DNA of 64,000 nucleotides, from contig MKJX01000077.1 of assembly GCA_001942415.1 (NCBI GenBank), forward strand, positions 1 through 64,000. The letters run 5' to 3'. This stretch comes from Pseudonocardia sp. CNS-139. GTDB taxonomy: Bacteria; Actinomycetota; Actinomycetes; Mycobacteriales; Pseudonocardiaceae. Each line of letters starts with the position of its first letter. Positions within the stretch are counted from its first letter, which is position 1. Shown here one piece after another: positions 17,889 to 27,986 of the stretch. A program made the translations under genes and the position numbers. Below the pieces are notes generated by a model. It made no database searches. It had not been told where the DNA came from and saw nothing but the letters and a program-made list of their open reading frames with translations.

Positions 17889-19304
17889 TCAGCCCAGGTC
17901 CGGGCGCGGGCTCGTGCCGTGGGAGAACGAGGCCGACTCGCGTCCGCGCTGCGGAGCGGTCTGCTTCTCCAGCCGCTCCAGCACCCGGCGCAGGTCGTCG
18001 AGCAGCAGCTCGGCGAGGTCGTGGGAGAAGCCGTTGCGGACCACGATGCGCAGCGCGGCGATGTCCTCGCGGTGCGGCGGGAACGTGTACGCGGGCACCA
18101 GCCACCCCGCCTCGCGCAGCCCCGCCGACACGTCGAACACCGAGTACGGCAGCTCGCCCTCCAGCACGAACGCGAACACCGGAAGCTGCGAGCCGTCCGT
18201 CAGCAGCCGGAAGGGGCCCATCTCCGCGATCTTGACCGCGAGGTCGATGGCGACGTCGCGGCAGGTCTGCTGCACCCGCCGGTAGCCCTCGCGGCCCAGC
18301 CGCAGGAAGTTGTAGTACTGCGCGATCACCTGGCCGCCGGGCCGGGAGAAGTTCAGCGCGAACGTCGGCATCTCCCCGCCGAGGTAGTTCACCCGGAACA
18401 CGAGCTCCTCGGGCAGCGCGCCGGTGTCCCGCCACAGGACCCAGCCCACACCCGGGTACACGAGCCCGAACTTGTGACCCGACGTGTTGATCGACGCCAC
18501 CCGCGGCAGCCGGAAGTCCCAGAGCAGGTCCGGATCGCAGAACGGCGCGACCATCGCCCCCGAGGCGCCGTCGACGTGCACCGGGACGTCGACGCCGGTC
18601 CGGGCCTGCAGGTCGTCGAGCGCGGTGCAGATCTCCTCGACCGGCTCGAAGCTGCCGTCGAACGTCGAGCCGAGCACCGCGACGACACCGATCGTGTTCT
18701 CGTCGCACGCCGCCACCGCCTCCGCCGCACCGAGGTGCAGCCGCCGGCCGTCCATCGGCACCAACCGCGGCTCGACCTCGAAGAAGTTGGCGAACTTGTC
18801 CCAGCAGACCTGCACGTTCGCGCCCATGACGATGTTGGGCCGGTCCGTCGGCTGCCCGCTGGCGCGGCGCGCCTTCTGCCACCGCCGCTTCAGCGCGAGC
18901 CCGCCCAGCATGCACGCCTCGCTCGACCCCGTCGTCGAACACCCGATCGCCGTCGCCGGGTCGGGAGCGCGCCACAGGTCGGCGAGCATCCGGACGCACC
19001 GCTGCTCCAGGTCGGCCGTACGCGGGTACTCGTCCTTGTCGATCATGTTCTTGTCGAACGACTCGGACATCAGCTGCTGCGCCTGCGGCTCCGCCCACGT
19101 CGTGACGAACGTGGCGAGGTTGAGCCGTGCGTTGCCGTCGAGCATCAGCTCGTCGTGCACGACCTGGTACGCGACATCCGCGTCGAGCTCCCCGTCGGGG
19201 AAGGCGAACCGCGGCACCGTGACGGGCTCGCGGGTGAGCACCGGGTTCACCGGGATCTCGGTCCGCTCCCCGCCCGTCTCGGACGGCTGGTGGGCGATGG
19301 GCAT
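17889..19304 (-). CDS. gadB: glutamate decarboxylase
   Basis: A full-length, unbroken 471-residue PLP enzyme that converts glutamate to GABA with consumption of a proton. Landmarks are GCSTTGSSEACMLGGLALKR (residues 121-140), the cofactor-binding Asp in VHVDGASGA (D245) and the Schiff-base Lys in SINTSGHKFGLVYPG (K278). The N-terminal FAFPDGELDADVAYQVVHDE and the regulatory-type C-terminus are both present. The following aquaporin gene may be co-transcribed. No glutamate/GABA antiporter gene is visible nearby. The family assignment is firm; GadA and GadB cannot be distinguished in actinomycetes, so the symbol is generic. Confidence 0.9.
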   Translation of the reverse strand: MPIAHQPSETGGERTEIPVNPVLTREPVTVPRFAFPDGELDADVAYQVVHDELMLDGNARLNLATFVTTWAEPQAQQLMSESFDKNMIDKDEYPRTADLEQRCVRMLADLWRAPDPATAIGCSTTGSSEACMLGGLALKRRWQKARRASGQPTDRPNIVMGANVQVCWDKFANFFEVEPRLVPMDGRRLHLGAAEAVAACDENTIGVVAVLGSTFDGSFEPVEEICTALDDLQARTGVDVPVHVDGASGAMVAPFCDPDLLWDFRLPRVASINTSGHKFGLVYPGVGWVLWRDTGALPEELVFRVNYLGGEMPTFALNFSRPGGQVIAQYYNFLRLGREGYRRVQQTCRDVAIDLAVKIAEMGPFRLLTDGSQLPVFAFVLEGELPYSVFDVSAGLREAGWLVPAYTFPPHREDIAALRIVVRNGFSHDLAELLLDDLRRVLERLEKQTAPQRGRESASFSHGTSPRPDLG

Positions 19305-19693
19305 GGCCGCACGGTAGGCCGAAGCCGGCGATTCGGCCGGGCTCGCCTGACCCGGAGGTGGGTGCGGCCCTGGTGGGCGTCACGTCTTGGGAGTCCGGCG
19401 AGACCGGGTGCGGCCCCGGCTGCCACGCTCGCCGTCGCGGCTCGACCGGCGCGGCAGCACCTCGCACGCGGTGTATACCGCCGGGTTCTACGACGCCGAG
19501 TGACCACGCGGAGCGGAAGCGGTCTCAACGGCGGGCACAAGCACCGCTGGATAGGGTCCGACAGGCCACAACGGGGCCCTGACCTGCGAGGGCACCGTGG
19601 CACGGTGTCAGCCTCTTCGTCCCAGGCCGCGCGAGCAACTTGATCAACCTTGCCAGATATCCTGGTTTGCCTAGGCCTGACAACCACCGGGTT
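19305..19693. other. non-coding stretch before the AbiE-like module
   Basis: No gene can be supported in these bases. Composition falls from backbone GC to a lower value toward the right, and no tRNA or integrase remnant is visible. It probably contains the decarboxylase promoter on the left and the left boundary of an acquired segment. Confidence 0.4.
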
Positions 19694-19776
19694 GTGGCAA
19701 GTCAGCTGGTGAGCAAGCCGAAGAGTTGTCAATCTCCTCAACTTGTCAGAAGGTGGCAACTCGTGTCCTGTGGCAA
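19694..19776. repeat. GTGGCAA and TTGTCA repeats upstream of the AbiE-like operon
   Basis: GTGGCAA occurs at 19694-19700, 19753-19759 and 19770-19776, and TTGTCA at 19726-19731 and 19743-19748, all on the plus strand within 83 bases. Clustered direct repeats before the first gene of a toxin-antitoxin-like pair suggest binding sites for the winged-helix protein encoded next. Confidence 0.45.
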
Positions 19777-19783
19777 CCTCGCC

Positions 19784-19798
19784 TAGACTCGTAACGTG
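19784..19798 (+). promoter_or_regulatory. -10 box with leaderless GTG start
   Basis: TAGACT (19784-19789) fits the actinobacterial TANNNT -10 pattern and the GTG start codon follows after six bases, so transcription would begin at or next to the start codon. No Shine-Dalgarno sequence precedes the GTG, consistent with a leaderless message. Confidence 0.45.
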
Positions 19799-20926
19799 AC
19801 CAACCCGCTCGACCTCGACACGGAACCTAGTGAGGCCGAGCTGCTCGAACGTGCAGCCGCCGACCTAGCACGCCTCCTGGGCCCCCACTGGGACATCCGC
19901 CAACAGCCACTACAAGGCCAGGGCGACGCCACTTGGAAGATCCGGGGGCCTGACGGACGCCAAGCCACACTCGTCGTCGAGGTCAAGAAGCATGTCTCCC
20001 CGGCAAGCGTCCAACACGGTGTGATTCCTCAACTCGGGAGGCATATCCGACAGGTGGGCGGTAGCGCCACGGCGATCCTCGTCTCTTCATGGCTCAGCCC
20101 TCGCACTCGCCAGGTCCTCGAAGCGAAGGACATCAGCTACCTGGACGTCACCGGCAACATCTCGCTCCGCGTCGCCGATCCCGCCATCGTTATCCGGACC
20201 CGGGGCGAGCAGCGCGACCCCGCCCCCAGACGGCAGGTCCGTAGAGGGATCTCAGGCCCACGGGCCGGAAGGATCGTTCGCCAACTTGTCGACTTCCAAC
20301 CGCCGCGTCGGCCGAGCGAACTCGCTGCTGCAGCCGACATTAGTGAGAGCTATACCTCTCGGCTCCTCGAAGTCTTGAGCGAAGAGGCGCTCATCCGTCG
20401 CAAGGGCCACGTCATCACCAAAGTCGACTGGCAGAACCTCCTCCGAGCCCGAGCGAACAGCTATCAGCTGATACGGACAAATCATGTCGTCGGCACCGTC
20501 GCGCGTCGAGGCCTGGACGCGACTTACAACGCCCTCCGCAACGGTGCAACTTCCCATCCAGTTCTGATGACTGGCGCGATGGTGGCCAACAACTACGCGC
20601 CGCTCGTCGTCGGCGGCGCGCTCATGCTCTACGTACCACCCGGGCCGCACATCGTCGACGAGGTGATCAAGGATCTCGGGCTCCTCCGAGCGCCATCTGG
20701 CGCAACCGTGCAACTGCTGCAACCGATGAGCGAGGGCGCCATGGAGAGGCCCGGTCCCAAGATCGACGGCATCGGTACCGTTGGACTGAGCCAGCTTGTC
20801 CTCGACTGCCTCAGCGGCCCTGGCCGACTACCAGCAGCGGGCGAGGCACTGATCGAGTGGATGGAGAACCACGAGGACGACTGGCGCAGGGGGAGTCCCA
20901 TCGCGGGTGGCAAAGCTCTCCTCTAG
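19796..20926 (+). CDS. AbiEi-like antitoxin candidate: nuclease-like domain plus winged helix
   Basis: An intact 376-residue protein. Residues 50-130 contain ATLVVEVKKHVSPASV and SATAILVSSWLSPRTRQVLE, with an ExK element and alternating strands that resemble a PD-(D/E)xK fold. Residues 165-215 form a winged helix: RPSELAAAADISESYTSRLL then SEEALIRRKGHVITKVDW. The C-terminal third (NYAPLVVGGALMLYVPPG) is predicted alpha/beta without a motif I recognise. It precedes a nucleotidyltransferase gene by 37 bases, the order of AbiEi-AbiEii type IV toxin-antitoxin pairs, where the first protein represses the operon and neutralises the toxin. Codon and base composition are visibly less GC-rich than the backbone. 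I infer the role; the nuclease-like part is unusual for AbiEi. Confidence 0.6.
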   Translation: MTNPLDLDTEPSEAELLERAAADLARLLGPHWDIRQQPLQGQGDATWKIRGPDGRQATLVVEVKKHVSPASVQHGVIPQLGRHIRQVGGSATAILVSSWLSPRTRQVLEAKDISYLDVTGNISLRVADPAIVIRTRGEQRDPAPRRQVRRGISGPRAGRIVRQLVDFQPPRRPSELAAAADISESYTSRLLEVLSEEALIRRKGHVITKVDWQNLLRARANSYQLIRTNHVVGTVARRGLDATYNALRNGATSHPVLMTGAMVANNYAPLVVGGALMLYVPPGPHIVDEVIKDLGLLRAPSGATVQLLQPMSEGAMERPGPKIDGIGTVGLSQLVLDCLSGPGRLPAAGEALIEWMENHEDDWRRGSPIAGGKALL

Positions 20927-20963
20927 CGTGAACGCCCCATGAACCGTACGTCTGGATCTTGCC

Positions 20964-21826
20964 GTGTCGCGCGTCCCTGAGGGTGTCGACGCCTCCCCGA
21001 GCTCAACATCGTCGCCCGAGAGGTGCTCCTTGACAGCCTCGACGCTCTAGTCGAGCATGCGTCGGCGATCACTGTGGTCGGAGCCCAGGCGATCTACCTC
21101 CGCAGTGCGGATGTCGACCTCACCGTCGCCACTTTCACGAGCGACGCAGACTTCAGTGTCGATCCAGACCTGCTCGAGAGCGAGCCGCTCCTGCAGCAGG
21201 CTATGACTGCTGCCGGCTTCATGCGCAAAGACCGCTGGCCCGGGCAGTGGTACGCAAGCCGCAGGGTTGGTTCGACGACCGCCGATATTGGCGTCGACCT
21301 ACTCGTTCCCATGAGCGTCGCTGGACGGCCAGGAAAACGCGGAGTCGACATTCCTCCTCACGACAAGCGGGCCGCCGGAAAGGCTGATGGACTTGAGGCT
21401 GCTCTCCTCGACGCCGACGTCATGGATATCGCCACCCTCCGTCCCGTCGGAACTGAAGGCCATCGCGTCCGCTCCGCGCGGGTCGCCGGCCCGGCTGCGC
21501 TCCTCGTCGCCAAGGCTCACAAGATCGCCGAGCGCCGCGAACAACTCCGTCCGCTCGAAAACAAGGACTCGGGGGACGTGGTCCGTCTGATGATGGCGAC
21601 CGATCCCGACGACGTGGCGAGCCGGTTCCAAGCACTGCTCAAGAACGAGCGCACCGCCATGGCGACCGCTGCCGGCATTGCGAAGCTGCGCGGGCTTTTC
21701 GGCGGGGTACGCACTGTCGGCACGCTGATGGCTGTCAAGGCCTTGGCCGGTGACCCTATCGAGGACCAGATCGCCAGCGTCGTCGGCGCCTACCTCGAAG
21801 CGCTGCCCGACATCGAGGACACGTAG
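20964..21826 (+). CDS. AbiEii-like nucleotidyltransferase toxin candidate (frame slip near 20999)
   Basis: About 287 residues. The nucleotidyltransferase core is ASAITVVGAQAIYLRSADVD followed by TSDADFSVDPDLLESEP (the DxD pair) and TADIGVDLLVPM (third acidic residue). The C-terminal helical part contains LLVAKAHKIAERREQLRPLE and KDSGDVVRLMMATD, the Lys-rich helix and KDxxD-like signature common to AbiEii/MNT-type enzymes. The plus frame is open from GTG 21023; a better N-terminus, SRVPEGVDAS joined to ELNIVAREVLLDSLD, begins at GTG 20964 if one base is restored near 20999. The pairing with the upstream gene indicates a type IV toxin-antitoxin module. Substrate nucleotide and target are unknown. 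Confidence 0.6.
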
Positions 21827-22198
21827 TTCACGGAGCTACTGGCCACGGGGAGGTACAGCGTCCTGACCTAAGAAGTCCGGCAAGGACTCCATGCGGTTCA
21901 TCGGCGAGATGGGCTACAAGGGCATCGCCGCGAGCGGCGCGCCGACGCGAAGCGCGACTGGCATGACCGATGGCTGGCGGACGAAAACGACTGCAGCGAG
22001 ATCGGCCCTACCTCCGAGCGGCGGCCCCTGCAGGAATGGTGGGACCGCTCATCCCCGCGCCCGCTCTGCCCGAGATCACCACGGCCAGGGGCGCGGCCCC
22101 CTCCCCATTCCCTCCCTTGCGCGGTGGCGACCACGACGGAAGAGGCGCCGCAAGACGTTGATCACCCGACAACTGTAGGTACGGAGCGTGGCTACTCG
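21827..22198. other. degraded region with possible gene remnant
   Basis: No complete gene is seen. From 21891 the plus strand reads MRFIGEMGYKGIAASGA, and in another phase RRADAKRDWHDRWLADENDC and GPTSERRPLQEWWDRSS, which look like pieces of one former protein joined through a frame change near 21945. I do not recognise the family. The stretch separates the toxin-antitoxin module from the iron locus and may be the right border of the acquired segment. Confidence 0.3.
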
Positions 22199-22538
22199 CT
22201 ACACAGTGTCATCGTACCGGTCAGACGGCAACTCGAAATCACCGATGAAGCAGCGGGTCAGCTGCGACTTCGACGACGCCACCGCCGCCGCTACATCCGC
22301 CACTCGCCACGGCCGAGCCAGATTCTCCCGCATCAACTCCCCGGCCTGCCGCGATTCCGTGGTGAGCGGCGCGGCAGTGAGCCGCCCGACCACCCCGTCG
22401 GTGCTGCGCACCGGCGCAGCACGGCCGATGACCAGGTGGAGCACCAGCTCGACGGCGCGGGCGAACAAGGCCATCAGCTTCGCCGCCACGGTGGTCAGCG
22501 GCTCCGCGATCGAGGCGTCCGGGGCTCGTGCGCCGGGA
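22199..22538 (-). pseudogene. truncated AraC-family regulator remnant
   Basis: After the stop of the ABC gene the minus strand is open and reads IAEPLTTVAAKLMALFARAV, VIGRAAPVRSTDGVVGRLTA, then GELMRENLARPWRVADVAAA and SSKSQLTRCF. The last part is a typical first helix-turn-helix of an AraC regulator, preceded by the linker helix. It ends at 22199 with DFELPSDRYDDTV, before the second helix-turn-helix, and no proper N-terminal cupin is present. It is therefore a fragment, truncated at the junction with the neighbouring degraded region. It may once have regulated the iron operon. Confidence 0.55.
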
Positions 22539-24303
22539 TCATTCCGACCCGTTCGCGCCGCCGAGCCGCTGCCCGTCCCACCACGCAGCCCAGAGCCCGG
22601 CATACACACCACCCGCGGCGACCAGCTCGTCGTGGGTCCCGGTCTCGATGCTGCGCCCGTGCTCCATGACGATGACCCGGTCGCACGCCGCGGCCTGGGA
22701 GAGCCGGTGGGCGATGACCAGTCCGGTGCGGCCCGCGAGAGCGGCGTGGGCGGCTCGGTCGAGCAGACCGGCGTGGGTGGAGCCGGCTTCGGCGGTTGCT
22801 TCGTCGAGGATCGCCAGCTCCGGGTCGGCGAGCAGCAGGCGGGCGAGGGCGAGCTGTTGTGCTTGGGCGTCGGTGAGCGGATGACCGCCGGCGCGACGAG
22901 GGTGTCCAGACCCTCGGGAGCCAGGTCGAGGAGCGCGGTGGCACCGGTGGCGTCGAGCGCTGTGCGGAGGTCGCGGTCGGTGGCCGCCGGGGCGGCGAGG
23001 GTGAGGTTGTCGCGCAGCGTCCCGGCGAACACGTGGACCTCCTGGGTGACGACCGCGGTGCGGTCCGGGCGGGTCACCGAACCGGTCGCGGGCGGACGGA
23101 TGCCGGCGATCACGGCCGCGAGCGTGGTCTTGCCCGCGCCGGAGGCGCCGACGACGGCGACGTGCTGACCGGTGGCGATGTCGAGGGTCACGCCGTCGAG
23201 CACGAGCGGGGCATCGTCGTCGTACCGGAACGCGACCTCGAGGAGCCGTACGGCGATGCCCGGCCGGGTCGCCGATCGATGCCCGTCCGCCGCGTGGTCC
23301 GTGGCGGCCGGGACGGTGACGACGCCGATCATGCGGTTCAGCGAGGCGAGAGCGGACTGGAAGGTGTCGATGACGAACATCACCTGGTTGACCGGCCCGA
23401 GCAGGCGCAGGACGAGCAGCATGGCGGTGGTGGCGCCACCGACGGTGGAGGCTCCGGTGTCGATGAGGAAGAAGCCGACGACGAGCACGGTGGCCAGGCT
23501 CAGACATTCGCCGAGGTTCAGCCGGGCGTGAACATGCTCTGCACGGTGCGGGCCTTCAGCGCCTGCACCGCAACGTTCCAGGAGGCGGTCATCACGGTGT
23601 GGTGCCGCTGCTCTGCGAGTCCGAAGCCGAGCACGGTGGCGTAGCCGCGCTGGGACTCGACGATCTGCTGGGCACGCGTGCTCATGGCCGCGCGTTCGGC
23701 TCGGTACACCGCCAGTCCGGTGCGCAGGTACCAGCGCAGGGCGAGGACGTAGACGGGCAGCACGAGGACGAGCGCGGCGGCGTAGGGCCATTCCAGTGCG
23801 GCCAGACCGCCCAGCGACACGATGATGGTGAACGCGGCGACCGTCAGAGCCGGGATCACCGCGGGGGCGGCATCGGCCACCGCGGTGACGTCGTCGCTGG
23901 ACCGGGAGATCAGGTCCCCGGTGCCGGCGCGTTCGACGACATGCTGCGGGAGCGTCAGGCCCCGCTCCACGAGCCGTTCACGCAGACCGGCCAGGATGCT
24001 GTGGAAGACGCGCGTTGCCAGGACGACCGTCACCGCCGTGCCGGCGGCGCCGAGGACCGCCGAGGCCATCATGACCGCCGTGAGCACCAGGACGGTGCCG
24101 AGATCGGCGGTGCCCGCCTGCACCCGGTCGACGAGCAACCCGATCGCCACGGGGACGACCAGGTCGACGACGGTGCCGGCGATCCCCACCACGCCGACGG
24201 CGGCGAGGCGGAGCCGATGCCCACGGCTGATCCGCCACACCTCCCGCGCCGTCTCCGGTCCGGTTGCGACGGGCAGCGCATCGCCTGCGGTCGTCCCGGT
24301 CAT
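22539..24303 (-). CDS. IrtB-like ABC half-transporter (frame slips near 23522 and 22890)
   Basis: Membrane domain plus ATPase in one chain, about 588 residues when corrected. The N-terminal part (ATG 24303) has six membrane helices starting RLRLAAVGVVGIAGTVVDLV. The frame shifts near 23522 (after QSMF) and near 22890. The ATPase domain has Walker A VAVVGASGAGKTTLAAV and Walker B ELAILDEATAEAGSTHAGLL, and the switch His in LVIAHRLSQ. The signature motif is degenerate: HPLTDAQAQQLALARLL replaces LSGGQ. This degenerate form is familiar from siderophore-linked actinobacterial half-transporters. It overlaps the partner gene upstream by four bases, so the two form a heterodimer, by analogy to IrtAB, which imports ferric siderophores. 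Confidence 0.8.
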
Positions 24304-26035
24304 GTGGCCGCCGTCCGGTCGGGTACCGACACGTCGGCGAGCAGGTCGACGACGCGGTCGCAGCTGGCCAGCAGTGCCGGGGACGAGGCGATCAGCAGCG
24401 TCGAGCGTCCGGTACGGATGGCGCTCAGCCTCCCTGCGATCGCCTGCTCGGTCACCGAGTCGACCGCGGTGGTCGGATCGTGCAACACGAGTACCGGCGC
24501 ACCGGTCGCCAGGGCCCGCGCGAGCGCGACCCGTTGGCGCTGGCCGCCGGAGAGGCGGTTGCCGTTCTCGCCGACCGGGTCGTCGAGGTCGGCGGCGAAG
24601 TCGTCGCAGGCCGCGGCGCGCAGCGCGGCGTCCAGCCGCTCGGGCAGGCTCGTGGGAGTGGTGAGGTTGTCGCGGATCGTGCCGGAGAACAGCGTGGCCC
24701 GGTGCGGCGCGACGGTGACCCGGGAGCGGTACTCGGCCGGGCTCAGCTCGTGTGCCGCGAGTCCGTCGAGCCGTACCTCGATGTCCCGGTCCCCGTCCGG
24801 GCTCAGCAGCGCCTCGGCGATGCGTGCGGCGGTCGGGTCGTCGGCGCGCACCCCGACGAGCTCACCGGGCTCGACCTGGACACGCACGCCCCCGCCGACC
24901 ACGTCCAGCGTGGGCACCGCCGACACGGACGCCGGGGGTCGACTCCCATCGGTCGGCACCGGCCCGTCGGCGCCCCGCAGCACGTCGAGCAGGCGTGCGG
25001 AGGAGGCGCGGGAGCCGGCGAGGTTGGGGATGGAGAGGCTCGCGATCGCCTCCATCTGGGGCAGCAGCGCCTGCGCCAGGCCGACGGCGGCGATCAGCCC
25101 GCCGACGCTCAGCTGCCCGCTCACGGCGAACCAGCCCGCCAGTCCGGTCACCGCGACGACGAACACGCCGTTGACGACGCCCGAACCCATGAGGAACCGC
25201 CCGAGCAGCCCGGCGTTGCGGTGCGCGCCGAGGAGGGCCTCCCTGCTGGCCTGCCGGTAGCGCGTGGTGGCCTCGGCCTCGGCGCGCACACCCTTGATCA
25301 CCCGGTAGCCGGTGACCAGATCGGTCGCCTGTCCTACCGTGGCGGCGAGAAGGGTCTGGTACTCGCGGGTGTCCCGGGACAGTCGCTCGCTGATCACACC
25401 CATCAGCCAGACCGCGACCGGCGCCCCGACCAGCACCACGAGTCCGAGCAGCCAGTGCGTCACCAGCAGCGAGGCGGCGATGAACCCGATGGCGGCGATC
25501 CTCGCCATCGGCATGATCGCGAGGAGCGCCCCGTTGGACAGCGTCCGACGTCGTTGGTCATGACCGACACGACATCGCCGTTCGGTGCTCGCGTGGCTCC
25601 GCTGAGGGAATCTGGGCCGACGGGATGCAGTACCCGGGCGGAGAGGGTGGCCCTCAGCCGATGCTGCAACGACTGCACCGAGGAGACGGTCAGCCGCAGC
25701 GAGAGCCCGGCCGCCGCCGTCAACGCGACGTACAGCGCGATCAGCACACCGAGCCACAGCCCCAGTTGCCCCGCGTCGCCGGTGGCGAGTGCCCGGTCGA
25801 TCGCGACGCCCATCACCACCGGGACCGCCGACTCACCCACCTGCCACACGATCGCCAGCAGCATCGCCGGATGGTGGTCCGCTTCACCGATCCGATCACG
25901 CGCAGCACGAACCGACCGGCGGTCACCTCCGGCCCGACGGCGAACGGCCGTACCGCGGGCTGCTCGGCGGGTGCCCGCCCCAGCCCCGGCAGCCAGGGCG
26001 TCAGAACCCGCGACCCGGCCCCGCCGACCCGGCAT
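24300..26035 (-). CDS. IrtA-like ABC half-transporter (frame slips near 25872 and 25545)
   Basis: Partner of the preceding entry. The N-terminus is uncertain because the frame changes: an in-frame piece TPWLPGLGRAPAEQPAVRPF and VTAGRFVLRVIGSVKRTT is followed, after a missing base near 25872, by AMLLAIVWQVGESAVPVVMG, and after another near 25545 by LSNGALLAIMPMARIAAIGF. The C-terminal ATPase has the canonical signature NRLSGGQRQRVALARAL, Walker B-like PVLVLHDPTTAVDS with His-Asp in place of Asp-Glu, and Ser instead of the switch His (LIASSP). The Walker A region (GELVGVRADDPTAARIA) lacks the GKS element. Each partner thus lacks some ATPase residues, so one composite ATP site should be active. 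About 580 residues. Confidence 0.75.
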
Positions 26036-26047
26036 CCTGCATGCCCG

Positions 26048-26865
26048 TCACGGCTGTCCCGAGGTCCGGTCCCTGCCCACCGGCACCACGTGTGGTGTGC
26101 CGGTCACCGGGTCGGGGACGACGAGGCAGCGCAGCCCGAAGACCTCCTCGACGAGCTCGGCGGTCACGATCTCCGACGGCGTCCCCACCGCGACCACGGC
26201 GCCGTCCTTCATGGCGATCAGGTGCGTGCCGTAGCGGGCGGCGTGGTTCAGGTCGTGCAGCACGGCGACCAGGGTGTGGCCGACCTGGTTCAGGTCGGTG
26301 AACAGCTCCATCAGCTCGATCTGGTGGGCGATGTCGAGGAACGTGGTCGGCTCGTCCAGCAACATGATGTCGGTGTGCTGCGCGAGCGCCATCGCCACCC
26401 ACACCCGCTGCCGCTGACCACCCGACAGCTCGTCCACCTGGCGGCTGGACAGGTCGGTGACCGCGGCTGGTGCATCGCCTTGAGCACGGCCTGCTCGTCG
26501 GCCTCGGTCCACTGCCGGATGAACCCCTGATGCGGGTACCGGCCCCGGGCGACCAGGTCGGCCACGGTGATCCCATCCGGGGCGATCGAGGCCTGCGGCA
26601 GCAGCCCGACCCGCCGCGCCACCTCCTTGGTCTTGAAGGAGCTGATGTCGGCGCCGTCGAGAACGACCTGCCCGGCCGACGGTCTCAGCAGCCGCGACAG
26701 TCCGCGCAGCAGGGTGGACTTGCCGCACGCGTTCGGGCCGACGATGACCGTGAACGACTCGTCGGGGATCGCCACCGACAGCTCGTGGGAGATGACGCGC
26801 TTGTCGTAGCCGATCGTCGCCGACTCCACGTGCAGGCGTGCGCCGTCCCGAGGCGGAGCAGACAT
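26048..26865 (-). CDS. ferric-siderophore ABC importer ATPase, FecE/FepC type (frame slip near 26470)
   Basis: Cytoplasmic ATPase of the siderophore importer. Walker A is VIVGPNACGKSTLLRGLSRL, the Q-loop LLPQASIAPDGITVADLVAR, the signature ELSGGQRQRVWVAMALAQ, Walker B IMLLDEPTTFLDIAHQIELM and the switch His in VAVLHDLNHAARY. These are the sequences expected for the FepC family. The two halves are in different frames; a base is missing near 26470 after LKAMHQ. Start ATG 26865 is 20 bases from the end of the permease gene; GTG 26871 is an alternative. About 272 residues. Confidence 0.88.
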
Positions 26866-26884
26866 GACCACGCTGGTGTGGGCG

Positions 26885-27986
26885 TCACAGGCGTCTCCTG
26901 GCTTCGGTGAACAGCAGCCAACCGAGGTAGCCGCCGCCGAGCATCACGGTGATGATCCCCACCGGCAGCGGAGTGGGTGCGATGTGCTGGGCGATGTAGT
27001 CCGCCGACAGGCACAGCAGCGCGCCCACGACGGCGGCGGGTGCGAGGGTGATCCCCGCGGTACGGGCGAGCCGACGGGCGATCTGCGGCGCGACCAGGGA
27101 GATGAACGCGATCGGCCCCGACGCGGCCGTGACCGTCGCCGTCAGCGCCACACCCACCACGATCAGGCCCAGGCGGATCGGGGAGACCCGCACCCCCTGA
27201 GCGGCGGCCGCGTCGTCACCCAGCTCCAGCTGTCGCATCGGCCGGCTCATCGTCGCCGCCAGCAGCAGGAACACGAGAATGCACGCGCTGCCGATGACCA
27301 CTTGGTCCCAGGACACGCCGTTGAGCGACCCGGCGCCCCAGGCCGCCGCGGCCAGCGCCTGGTCCAGGTCGGCCACGTGGATCAGCCAGGTGTTCAGCGA
27401 GTCCAGCATGAACGAGACGCCGATGCCGACGATGATCAGCCGGAAACCCTGCACCCCCGCCGAAAGCGAGCAGGTACACGACGAGAGCAGTGGCCATGCC
27501 GCCCAGCAACGCTCCACCGACCAGCTGCCAGTAGGTGCCGTTGACGACCAGGATCACGATCAGCGCGCCGGTGTAGGAGCCCTGGGAGAACCCGATGATG
27601 CCGGGGTCGGCGAGCGGGTTGCGCAACATCGACTGGAAGACCGCCCCGCTCACCCCCAACGCGGCCCCGAACACCAGCGCCGCGGTCACCCGCGGCAGCC
27701 GCCACTCGACCACGATCTCGTGCACCAGCCCGGTCTGCCCGCCGGCCAGCGCGGAGACCACCTGCCCGGGGCTGAGCAGGTAGGAGCCGGTCATCAGCGC
27801 GAGCAGCGCCATGCCGGTGACCGCGAGCGCGAGAACCGCGCAGACGACGACCGAGCGCCGGTCGAACCGCATCGCGACCCGCCGGCCCCGCACGGTCAGC
27901 ACCCGCCGTCCGAAGTCCACCCGCTCCCCGGACGCCCCGCCCGCCGAGCGCGTGCGAGCCGACCGTGACGACACGCCCGTGCTCAC
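26885..27986 (-). CDS. FecCD-type siderophore permease, second subunit (frame slip near 27455)
   Basis: GTG 27986 overlaps the stop of the first permease. A cytoplasmic N-terminus with GERVDFGRRVLTVRGRRVAM leads into the first helices SVVVCAVLALAVTGMALLAL. The family motif SGAVFQSMLRNPLADPGIIG is clear. One base is missing near 27455, in AFGGG; the second half AGVQGFRLIIVGIGVSFMLD continues to the conserved PQIARRLARTAGITLAPAAV and the ending GWLLFTEARRRL. Corrected length is about 366 residues. It would pair with the upstream FecCD protein as FepG with FepD. Confidence 0.87.

Noticed and set aside
17757-19643. A 628-residue plus-strand open frame
   Set aside because: It lies opposite glutamate decarboxylase, whose motifs are complete; the frame is a shadow.
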